DNA of 5,768 nucleotides from an uncultured Alistipes sp. (GTDB lineage: Bacteria; Bacteroidota; Bacteroidia; Bacteroidales; Rikenellaceae), in contig USBO01000118.1 of NCBI GenBank assembly GCA_900552955.1, forward strand, positions 1 to 5,768, in the 5' to 3' direction. Below the pieces are notes generated by a model. It worked only from the letters and a program-made list of their open reading frames with translations. It was not told the origin of the DNA and made no database searches. Below are positions 1 to 5,607 of this stretch, piece after piece; position 1 is the stretch's first letter, and each line of letters starts with the position of its first letter. The position numbers were made by a program, and so were the translations under genes.

Positions 1-725
1 TCAACATCTACGTCATCCTGGGCGTCTGCGCCCTGATCCGGCCCCTGCCGCTCACGCGGCAGAACATCCGGCGCGACCTGCCCGTGGGCCTGGGGGCGGC
101 CGTGGTGCTCTGCATCGTGCTGGCCGACGAGGTGCTGCATCCCGGGCATCCGGCACGCATCGGCCGCACGGAAGGGATCGCAATGCTGGCACTCTACGCG
201 CTCAGCGTCTGGACGGCCGCCCGTGCCGCACGCCGCGAACAACCGGCCGAAGACTCTGCCGCCGCACGGCCGATGGCCGGCTGGCTGATGGCGCTGATGA
301 TCGTCGGCGGACTCGGCGCGCTGGTGGCCGGCGGCGAGCTCTTCCTCCACAACGCCACGGCCATCGCCCGCAAGCTGGGCGTGAGCGAGTCGGTGATCGC
401 CATCACACTCGTGGCGGGCGGGACGTCGCTGCCCGAGCTGGCCTCGTCGATCGTCTCGGTCATCAAGGGGCGTTCCGACATCGCGCTGGGCAACGTCGTG
501 GGGTCGAACATCGCCAATATCCTGCTCGTGCTCGGCATGAGCGCCACGGTCTCGCCCCTCGTCCCGGGCGGCATCGACGGCGTGACGCTGGGTGCCGTCG
601 TGCTCGGCTCGCTGCTGCTCTGCGCGGCTGCCTTCACCTTCCGCCGCCGCTCGCTCGACCGTTGGGAGGGGGCCATCTTCCTCGTCATCTACGGCGCCTA
701 CCTCTGGTGGCTGCTGGCAAAATAG
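1..725 (+). CDS. Calcium/sodium antiporter, YrbG/CaCA family (5' end outside window)
   Basis: Integral inner-membrane exchanger of the Ca2+/cation antiporter (CaCA) family, which uses the sodium gradient to expel calcium. The reading frame is open from the window edge (first full codon at base 3), so the first roughly 75-90 residues of a typical 310-330 residue protein are missing; 240 residues are visible. The opening residues NIYVILGVCALIRPLP fit the end of the first alpha repeat. The second alpha repeat is complete, with GGELFLHNA, GTSLPELASS and GNVVGSNIANILL; the acidic residue of GTSLPEL and the polar residues of GSNIAN belong to the known ion-binding core of the family. Several hydrophobic helices surround these motifs, and a charged loop rich in Arg, Glu and Ala (about bases 225-275) separates the two halves. 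A GTG at 84 could be called as a start, but homology upstream of it shows the gene begins earlier. uvrC starts 7 bases after the stop. The family call is firm; the exact substrate is inferred. Confidence 0.9.
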   Translation, partial: NIYVILGVCALIRPLPLTRQNIRRDLPVGLGAAVVLCIVLADEVLHPGHPARIGRTEGIAMLALYALSVWTAARAARREQPAEDSAAARPMAGWLMALMIVGGLGALVAGGELFLHNATAIARKLGVSESVIAITLVAGGTSLPELASSIVSVIKGRSDIALGNVVGSNIANILLVLGMSATVSPLVPGGIDGVTLGAVVLGSLLLCAAAFTFRRRSLDRWEGAIFLVIYGAYLWWLLAK

Positions 726-732
726 AACCGCC

Positions 733-2553
733 GTGGAGAAACCCGACCGCAATCCGCTCAAGGAGCAGGTGGCGCTGCTGCCGCTCGAACCCGGGGTCTA
801 TCAGTTCCTCGACCGCACAGGTGCCGTGATCTACGTGGGCAAGGCCAAGAGCCTGCGCAAACGCGTCTCCTCCTACTTCCTCCAGAGCAAGGAGCATCCG
901 CCCAAAGTGCGGGTGCTGGTGCGGCAGATCGCAGAGATCCGCCACATCGTCGGCGACAGCGAGACCGACGCCCTGCTGCTCGAAAACTCGCTCATCAAGG
1001 AGTTGCAGCCCCGCTACAACATTCTCCTCAAGGACGACAAGACCTATCCGTGGATCGTCGTGCGCCGCGAGAACTTCCCCCGCATCCAGTCGACGCGGCA
1101 GTTGCAGCGCGACGGGTCGCACTACTTCGGGCCTTACTCGTCGGTGACGATGCAGCACAGCATCCTGGAGTTTATCCGCGAAGTGATCCCGCTGCGCACC
1201 TGCTCGCTCAACCTCGCCCCCGAAGCGATCGCCCGCGGCCGCTACACCGTCTGTCTGCAATACCATCTGGGCAACTGCAAGGGGCCTTGCATCGGAGCCC
1301 AAAGTCCCGAGGAGTATCAACGGCTGCTAGAGATGGCCGTCGCGGTGCTCAAGGGCGACCTGCGCCCCGTGCGCGCATACCTCGAAGCAGAGATGCACCG
1401 CACGGCCGAGGCGTTGCAGTTCGAGGCGGCGCAGCGCTACAAGTCACGGCTCGAGGCGCTGGAGAACTACTCGGCCCGCTCGGTGATCGTCAGCGCCCGC
1501 ATCGTCGACGTCGACGTCTTCTCGCTCGTGGCGGACGACGATGCCGCCTACTGCAACTTCCTGCGCATCCGCAACGGCTCGATCACGGCCGTCTCGACGG
1601 TGCGGCTCACGCCGGGCGTCGACACCGACCGCGCGCAGATGCTGACGCTGGCCATCCAGCACGTCGTCGAGCAGATCGCCGGCGGCGAACTGGCCCGCGA
1701 GGTGATCGTCCCCTTCCTGCCGTCGGCTACGATGCTCTTCGACGGGGTGACCTTCACCGTGCCCAAGCGGGGCGAGAAACTCGACCTGCTGGCCTTCTCC
1801 GAACGCAGCGCCCGCATCTACCGCGCCGAGCAGCTCAAGAATCTGGAGATCAAGAACCCCGAGCGCCATACCGAACGGCTGATGAACGCCATGCAGAAGG
1901 AGCTGCGGCTGCCGCGTCAGCCGCGCCACATCGAGTGTTTCGACAACTCCAACCTGCAAGGGACGAACCCCGTGGCGTCGTGCGTCGTCTTCCGCGACGG
2001 ACGCCCCTCGCGCAAGGAGTACCGCCACTTCAACATCAAGACCGTCGTCGGGGCCGATGACTTCGCCTCGATGCGCGAGATCGTCTTCCGCCGCTACACG
2101 CGCCTGATGGCCGAGGGGCAGGAGCTCCCCGACCTGGTGATCGTCGACGGCGGCAAGGGGCAGCTCTCGAACGCCTACGCCGTGCTGTGCGAGCTGGGAA
2201 TCGACAAGCAGGTGCCCATCGTGGGGCTGGCCAAGCGGCTCGAAGAGATCTACTACCCCGACGATCCGATGCCCTACTACCTCAGCCGCACGGGCGAGCC
2301 GCTTAAGGTGGTGTGCCACATCCGCGACGAGGCGCACCGCTTCGGCATCACCTTCCACCGGCAGAAGCGCAGCAATGCCTTCCTGCGAAGCGAGCTGAAG
2401 GGCATCCCGGGCATCGGGCCCCGCACGGCCGAGACGCTGCTGAAGCACTTCCGCACGGTGGCGCGCATCCGCAGCGCTTCGGACGAGGAGCTTATCAAAC
2501 TCATCGGGGCAGCCAGGACGCAGCGCCTGCGCGAGCACTTCGCCTCCGCCTGA
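733..2553 (+). CDS. uvrC: UvrABC excinuclease subunit C
   Basis: Dual-incision nuclease of nucleotide excision repair: recruited by UvrB to damaged DNA, it cuts on both sides of the lesion. The product is 606 residues, normal for UvrC. The GIY-YIG domain has GVY at 21-23, YVGKAK at 34-39, R44 and E84 in LLLEN, matching the catalytic Tyr, Arg and Glu of the family. Four cysteines (157, 174, 182, 186) have the spacing of the conserved UvrC cysteine cluster reported to bind an Fe-S centre. A UvrB-binding UVR helix pair lies at about 217-251 (LQFEAAQRYKSRLEALE). The RNase H-like nuclease domain has D404 in CFDNSN, D472 in VDGGKGQL and H535 in RDEAHRFGITFHR. Tandem helix-hairpin-helix motifs (ELKGIPGIGPRTAE) close the protein from about 553. 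I chose GTG at 733 because the in-frame ATG at 592 lies inside the antiporter gene and its extra 47 residues are low-complexity. No strong Shine-Dalgarno is present. It probably shares a transcript with the antiporter. Confidence 0.97.
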   Translation: MEKPDRNPLKEQVALLPLEPGVYQFLDRTGAVIYVGKAKSLRKRVSSYFLQSKEHPPKVRVLVRQIAEIRHIVGDSETDALLLENSLIKELQPRYNILLKDDKTYPWIVVRRENFPRIQSTRQLQRDGSHYFGPYSSVTMQHSILEFIREVIPLRTCSLNLAPEAIARGRYTVCLQYHLGNCKGPCIGAQSPEEYQRLLEMAVAVLKGDLRPVRAYLEAEMHRTAEALQFEAAQRYKSRLEALENYSARSVIVSARIVDVDVFSLVADDDAAYCNFLRIRNGSITAVSTVRLTPGVDTDRAQMLTLAIQHVVEQIAGGELAREVIVPFLPSATMLFDGVTFTVPKRGEKLDLLAFSERSARIYRAEQLKNLEIKNPERHTERLMNAMQKELRLPRQPRHIECFDNSNLQGTNPVASCVVFRDGRPSRKEYRHFNIKTVVGADDFASMREIVFRRYTRLMAEGQELPDLVIVDGGKGQLSNAYAVLCELGIDKQVPIVGLAKRLEEIYYPDDPMPYYLSRTGEPLKVVCHIRDEAHRFGITFHRQKRSNAFLRSELKGIPGIGPRTAETLLKHFRTVARIRSASDEELIKLIGAARTQRLREHFASA

Positions 2554-2617
2554 CGCCGCCCGCAGTTCGCCCCGACGACCGTCGTGCAACGATCCCCCAT
2601 TTTTATCCGCTCGGAAT

Positions 2618-2647
2618 TTGCAAATCGGGAATAAATTCCTACCTTTG
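2618..2647 (+). promoter_or_regulatory. Bacteroidota-type promoter for tRNA-Leu
   Basis: TTG at 2618-2620 (within ATTTG) and TACCTTTG at 2640-2647 are separated by 19 bases. This matches the -33 TTTG / -7 TAnnTTTG consensus of the Bacteroidota primary sigma factor, with correct spacing. Transcription should begin near 2653, about 28 bases before the tRNA, leaving a short leader to be removed by RNase P. The surrounding bases are AT-rich compared with the adjacent genes. Confidence 0.8.
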
Positions 2648-2680
2648 CAATCCCGCTTCCTCGCTGCCGAGGAACGGCCT

Positions 2681-2764
2681 GCCCAGATGGCGGAATCGGT
2701 AGACGCGTTGGTCTCAAACACCAATGATAGCAATATCGTGCCGGTTCGACCCCGGCTCTGGGTA
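2681..2764 (+). tRNA. tRNA-Leu (anticodon CAA)
   Basis: The sequence folds into a class II tRNA. The acceptor stem pairs 2681-2687 (GCCCAGA) with 2757-2763 (TCTGGGT), with a G-U wobble in the first pair, and A2764 is the discriminator base expected for leucine. The anticodon stem TTGGT (2708-2712) pairs with ACCAA (2720-2724) around the loop CTCAAAC, giving anticodon CAA at 2715-2717, which reads UUG. The long variable arm has stem GATA (2726-2729) with TATC (2734-2737) and a GCAA loop. The T stem GCCGG (2740-2744) pairs with CCGGC (2752-2756) around TTCGACC. CCA is not encoded; the bases after the discriminator are CAAGAA, so CCA must be added enzymatically. It has its own promoter and terminator and looks like a single-gene transcript. 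Confidence 0.96.
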
Positions 2765-2768
2765 CAAG

Positions 2769-2809
2769 AAAAGGATAAGTCGTTTGCTATCAACGCCTTA
2801 TCCTTTTTT
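2769..2809 (+). terminator. Intrinsic terminator after tRNA-Leu
   Basis: AAAAGGATAAG (2769-2779) is complementary to CTTATCCTTTT (2797-2807). An inner stem CGTT (2781-2784) with AACG (2792-2795) continues the helix after one mismatch and encloses a 7-base loop. The descending arm runs into six T residues (2804-2809). It begins 5 bases after the mature tRNA end, so it should terminate the tRNA transcript. The long A tract opposite the T tract might also let it act weakly in the reverse direction. Confidence 0.88.
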
Positions 2810-2914
2810 CCGTTTCGTCATTTCCACCCGCATCGTCCCCGAATACGCCGGCGTGCCGAAGCCCGCGCAAGGGATTTTTACGACCGTACGGAACCCACTT
2901 TTCCCTATTTTTCG

Positions 2915-2922
2915 TATCTTCG
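2915..2922 (+). promoter_or_regulatory. Possible -7 promoter element for the exported protein gene
   Basis: TATCTTCG at 2915-2922 differs by one base from the Bacteroidota TAnnTTTG element and is followed by CA, as is common at such sites. No TTG is found at the expected distance upstream, so the match is partial. If used, the transcript would start near 2929 and have a leader of about 125 bases before the ATG at 3055. A second, weaker candidate is TATCTTTA at 2936-2943. The rest of 2810-3054 holds no gene that I can support, only an A-rich stretch (3007-3015) and AT-rich leader sequence just before the start codon. Confidence 0.4.
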
Positions 2923-3054
2923 CACCGGGAAAACGTATCTTTATGCTTCCGCATATCAAGGATTTACACCTGAAAACCTTCGCAATACCCCAAAAACCGA
3001 ACTCTGAGAAAAAAACGATCAATCACTCATCATCTAACCACAAACCAATCCGTT

Positions 3055-3865
3055 ATGAAGAAACTCTTACTTTTCGCACTCGCCCTCTGCATGGGGGGGG
3101 GTTGACGCATCGGCGCAGGAGGTCTCCCAGCAGAAGATCGATTCGCTGAATCGGGCACTCGATGAGATTTCGACGCGCTTACAGCAGACCGAAACGTTCG
3201 AAATCAACCGCGCCATCTGGAAAAACCGCTCCAGGTATTTCAATCTGAGCTACGTGAAACAGACCCTCTCGCCCGACATCAAAGGATGGGACGTGCCCGA
3301 AGACAGCGAACTGAAAAGCGACATCGGCGCCGCGCTCGTCTGGGGCAAAACCTACTACCTCCACCGCAAGCCGCTGGCACGCATGATTAAATTCGGTCTC
3401 GACTGGTCGTGGATGGACCTCAACTACGCCCGGTACAAACTCGCAGACTTCGAGACGGGCGAAGACGCTTCGCAGAAGGCCCACCAGCTCGAGTACGGTA
3501 TGCAGATCGGCCCGTCGGTGACGATCAACCCGATCCACCACCTCAAAGTGAGCGCCTATTTCCGCGTGACGCCCTCCTATTCGATGATATACCGCAACGA
3601 AGATCTCTACCACCACTATGCGACCTTCTGCAACACGGGTTTCGCCGTGGCGTGGAAAGTGCTCTCGGTCGGCTGCGAATGGCGCTGGGGAAAGGCGAAC
3701 TACAACGGGCTGAGCGTCAACCTCGACGATCTGATAGGCGACTTCGACGACTCCGGTTTCGACGGCGATCTCGACATCCCCTCGGCCGACGAGGTGCTGG
3801 TTTCGCTCGAAAAAATGAAACTCAAGACCAAGTCGGTGCGCATCTACCTGAGCTTCCGCTTCTGA
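3055..3865 (+). CDS. Exported, probably outer-membrane beta-barrel protein, frameshifted at a poly-G tract
   Basis: I do not recognise a named family. From ATG 3055 the reading is MKKLLLFALALCMGGG and then a TGA at 3103-3105. The frame one base over is open from 3059 to the TGA at 3863-3865 and contains all the remaining protein-like sequence. Removing one G from the nine-G run (3093-3101) joins the two into 269 residues. The joined N-terminus then reads as a complete signal peptide: positive MKK, hydrophobic core, and ASA before QE (cleavage about 20/21). It is not a lipoprotein, because LALC lacks a small residue before Cys. A short possible coiled coil follows (about residues 21-45, VSQQKIDSLNRALDEISTRL). 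After that come alternating aromatic and polar stretches typical of barrel strands (RYFNLSYVKQ, GLDWSWMDLNY, LKVSAYFRVTPSY) and a C-terminal strand ending in LSFRF, whose final Phe is characteristic of outer-membrane barrels. No ATG exists in the downstream frame before the Met of RMIKFG at about base 3383; the GTG at 3254 would discard the signal peptide. It is flanked by a tRNA terminator and a convergent recR, so it is probably monocistronic. The frameshift may be real, variable or a base-calling error. Confidence 0.75.
3093..3101 (+). repeat. Nine-residue poly-G tract inside a signal peptide coding region
   Basis: Nine consecutive G residues at codons 13-16 of the exported protein gene. 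Eight G residues (or 5 or 11) would place the ATG at 3055 in frame with the 3' part; nine do not. Mononucleotide G tracts of this length are known slippage sites, used for on/off switching of surface proteins in other bacteria, and they are also common places for homopolymer sequencing errors. Confidence 0.9.
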
Positions 3866-3896
3866 TCGGGTTCGGCAGCGCTCCGCACCATACGAC

Positions 3897-3928
3897 TCGC
3901 CCCTGCCGCACCACTGCGACAGGGGCGA
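3897..3928. terminator. GC-rich hairpin between convergent genes, possible bidirectional terminator
   Basis: TCGCCCCTG (3897-3905) is a perfect complement of CAGGGGCGA (3920-3928). After one C-A mismatch an inner stem CGCA (3907-3910) with TGCG (3915-3918) closes a four-base CCAC loop. It sits 31 bases after the exported protein stop and 22 bases past the recR stop, exactly where two converging transcripts need separating. Neither side has a T tract, so it is not a textbook intrinsic terminator; it may block 3' exonucleases or cause pausing instead. Confidence 0.55.
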
Positions 3929-3950
3929 ACCCGTTCGTCGCGGAACCGCA

Positions 3951-4547
3951 TCACTCCACCGTCCGCCGGTTCATCAGGGCATGCGTGAGCGTCAGCTCGT
4001 CGACATACTCCAGTTCGTCGCCGAACCCGATGCCGCGCGCGATGGAGGTGATTCTCAGACCGGGGAACTCCCGCAGGCGGTTCATCAGGTAAAAGAGCGT
4101 CGTCTCGCCCTCGACCGAGGTGGAGATCGCCAGAATCACCTCGCTCACGCCGCCCCGCCGGATGCGGTCGATCAGCAGGTCGATCTTCAGATCGGAGGGT
4201 GCGATCCCCTGCATGGGCGAGATGACGCCGCCCAGCACGTGGTAGAGCCCCCTGTATTGCTGCGTATGTTCGATCGAGAGGACGTCGGCCACCTGCTCCA
4301 CCACGCAGATCGTCGCACGGTCGCGCTTGGGATCCTCGCAGACGGGACATCGCTCGGCGTCCGACAGGTTGTTGCACTCGCTGCAATGACGTATCTCGCG
4401 GCGGAAGCGGTCGATGCTGCGCGTCATGTCGGCCACCGACGACGGCTCCATGCGCAGCAGGTGCATGGCCAGCCGCAGGGCCGTCCGCCGTCCGATACCA
4501 GGGAGCTTGGAAAACTCCTCCACTACGTCGGTCAGTAATTGAGACAT
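3951..4547 (-). CDS. recR: Recombination mediator protein RecR
   Basis: RecR works with RecO (and RecF) to load RecA onto SSB-coated single-stranded DNA at gaps. The product is 198 residues, the usual length. In order: a helix-hairpin-helix (FSKLPGIGRRTALRLAMHLL, 12-31) for DNA binding; a four-cysteine zinc finger with C55, C58, C67 and C70 (CSECNNLSDAERCPVC); a Toprim domain from about 79 with E84 in VVEQVADV, then HVLGGVISPMQG and ISTSVEGETT; and the conserved C-terminal segment RGIGFGDELEYVDELTL. I chose ATG 4547 (MSQLLTDVVEEFSKLPGIG) because family members start close to this point. An in-frame ATG at 4652 would add 35 basic residues and overlap the upstream batE-like gene. The two genes are 58 bases apart on the same strand, so co-transcription is likely. 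A run of eight T on the coding strand (4559-4552) lies just before the start; there is no clear Shine-Dalgarno. Confidence 0.96.
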   Translation of the reverse strand: MSQLLTDVVEEFSKLPGIGRRTALRLAMHLLRMEPSSVADMTRSIDRFRREIRHCSECNNLSDAERCPVCEDPKRDRATICVVEQVADVLSIEHTQQYRGLYHVLGGVISPMQGIAPSDLKIDLLIDRIRRGGVSEVILAISTSVEGETTLFYLMNRLREFPGLRITSIARGIGFGDELEYVDELTLTHALMNRRTVE

Positions 4548-4605
4548 TCGTAAAAAAAATCCGCGCGCAGCAGCCCCCGACGGGTGCCGCAGCGTCGCAT
4601 TTCGG

Positions 4606-5445
4606 TTAAATCGTTTCGATCGTGCGGGCCTCGACCCACCCTTTTTTGCCATCGGCGATGACGATCTCGCGCCAGTCGCCCAGCTCGCTCACCGTCCGCA
4701 CCTTCGTCCCCTCGTGGAGCACGAACAGGTCGGTCGACGCCTTGTCGGGCGAGCTCTTGACCGATACCGACGAATTCATCACCACAGCCTCCGTGCCGTC
4801 GAGCAACTCGCTCCGTTCGGTCACGGCGAACGACGTCGAGGCGATGAAGACCAAGAGCATCGCCAGCATCCCGTAGAAACCCGTCTTGCGCCAGGCCAGC
4901 CTTCCGGCCAGCAGGTAGAGCAGCACGAAGGCGAACAACAGCGCCAGCGCCGCCAGCGAAACGACGCTCCACGCCGTGCAGCCGAGCGACATGCGCACCG
5001 AGCGCACCCAGCTCTTGACGAAGAACTCCGGCACGACGGCGATCTTGTCCTTGACGAAGGTATTGGCCACGTCGAGGTTGTAGCGGATGTCGGCATCGCC
5101 CGGGGCGAGCCGCAGCGCACGGTTGTAATAAAGGATCGCCTTGCCGTAGCGCCCCAACTTGAAGTAGGCGTTGGCGAGATTGTAGTAGAGCTTGTCAGAG
5201 GCATACCCCCGCAGCGACAACTGACTGTAGGCTTCGATCGCCCGATGGTAATCCGAATTGATATAGGCCGTATTGGCCATGTCCCACACCTGTTCGACAG
5301 CCTCCAGCGAACCGGGGGCAGCCTTCTGTGCGAGCGGCGTTTCCGAAGCCGCCTCCGTCGGCGAATCGTCGCCGCTCTGCGCCCGCGCCGCGGTGCCGAG
5401 GCTCAACAGGAGCAGCAGACTCAAAAAAATACGATTGGTTTTCAT
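4606..5445 (-). CDS. batE: BatE-like membrane protein with TPR repeats and a C-terminal SH3-like domain
   Basis: The 279-residue product has the layout of BatE of the Bacteroides aerotolerance (Bat) system, whose exact biochemical role is not settled. A signal peptide covers about 1-22 (hydrophobic LLLLLSLGTA core, ARA before Q23). A linker rich in Ser, Glu and Ala follows. Two TPR repeats occupy about 50-83 and 85-118 (LYYNLANAYFKLGRYGKAI and LYYNRALRLAPGDADIRYNL), probably periplasmic protein-binding units. Two membrane helices lie at about 157-180 and 188-208. The final 65 residues (VVMNSSVSVKSSPD, then WREIVIADGKKGWVEA) fit a bacterial SH3-like fold. The start at 5445 has a perfect AGGAGG (5456-5451) 5 bases upstream, unusual for this phylum. 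Known batE genes usually close a batA-B-C-D-E operon, but no batD is found immediately upstream here: the next gene is a RibF-like fragment. The TPR/SH3 architecture is visible; the BatE name is inferred from it. Confidence 0.75.
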   Translation of the reverse strand: MKTNRIFLSLLLLLSLGTAARAQSGDDSPTEAASETPLAQKAAPGSLEAVEQVWDMANTAYINSDYHRAIEAYSQLSLRGYASDKLYYNLANAYFKLGRYGKAILYYNRALRLAPGDADIRYNLDVANTFVKDKIAVVPEFFVKSWVRSVRMSLGCTAWSVVSLAALALLFAFVLLYLLAGRLAWRKTGFYGMLAMLLVFIASTSFAVTERSELLDGTEAVVMNSSVSVKSSPDKASTDLFVLHEGTKVRTVSELGDWREIVIADGKKGWVEARTIETI

Positions 5446-5450
5446 CGCGT

Positions 5451-5456
5451 CCTCCT
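5451..5456 (-). promoter_or_regulatory. Strong Shine-Dalgarno sequence for the batE-like gene
   Basis: On the minus strand AGGAGG lies 5 bases before the ATG at 5445, preceded by an A-rich stretch (AAAAAATA). This is a full match to the anti-Shine-Dalgarno sequence, which most Bacteroidota genes lack, and it fixes the start codon choice. Confidence 0.75.
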
Positions 5457-5517
5457 ATTTTTTAATCACCTGCCACTAAGATCCGGGTCGGAGTGTCCCT
5501 AATCTGGGTGACGGCTC

Positions 5518-5540
5518 ATACGCTATGTAATATAGCATAT
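5518..5540. repeat. Imperfect inverted repeat overlapping the putative -10
   Basis: ATACGCTAT (5518-5526) and ATAGCATAT (5532-5540) are inverted copies with one mismatch (a possible G-U pair in RNA), spaced by GTAAT. The repeat covers the candidate -10 element and start point, which is where an operator would sit. It could also be a small hairpin at the 5' end of the transcript, or chance in AT-rich DNA. Confidence 0.4.
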
Positions 5541-5557
5541 CTCCATCTTATAATCAA
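5529..5557 (-). promoter_or_regulatory. Possible sigma70-style promoter upstream of the batE-like gene
   Basis: Minus strand TTGATT (5557-5552) and TATATT (5534-5529) are separated by exactly 17 bases, close to the TTGACA/TATAAT pattern of proteobacterial and firmicute housekeeping promoters. No exact Bacteroidota TAnnTTTG is seen on this strand between 5446 and 5607. A start near 5522 would give a leader of about 75 bases. AT-rich DNA gives such matches by chance, so support is modest. Confidence 0.35.
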
Positions 5558-5607
5558 GTATTTTGTCAAAACATTTTCGCAAAATTTAGTAAAGACATCT
5601 ATACAGA

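Noticed and set aside
592..732. Upstream ATG that would lengthen UvrC by 47 residues
   Set aside because: It lies within the antiporter gene, the extra residues are low-complexity Ser/Arg/Ala, and UvrC homology begins just after the GTG at 733.
2573..2584. Small hairpin CGAC/GTCG after uvrC as a terminator
   Set aside because: It has only four pairs and no adjacent T tract; the TTTTT at 2600-2604 is too far away.
1444..2793. Long minus-strand open frame of 449 codons opposite uvrC
   Set aside because: It is an antisense shadow produced by high GC content; uvrC on the other strand is unambiguous and this frame also runs through the tRNA.
2798..3022. Minus-strand open frame of 74 codons in the intergenic region
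   Set aside because: It lies over the terminator T tract and promoter region and has no recognisable domain or signal peptide. A real small gene cannot be fully excluded but there is no positive evidence.
3084..3090. Possible lipobox at the Cys of the exported protein signal peptide
   Set aside because: The residue before Cys is Leu instead of Gly, Ala or Ser, while a good ASA cleavage site lies eight residues later in the restored frame.
2618..3149. Plus-strand open frames of 129 and 141 codons over the tRNA, terminator and leader
   Set aside because: They cross a structured tRNA and a terminator and show no recognisable protein features.
4548..4652. In-frame upstream ATG adding 35 residues to RecR
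   Set aside because: It overlaps the 3' end of the batE-like gene, and the basic extension is not part of RecR.
5564..5569. Perfect TTGACA on the minus strand as a -35 element
   Set aside because: The sequence 17 bases downstream is ATGGAG, not a -10, and TATAAG is only 11 bases away.
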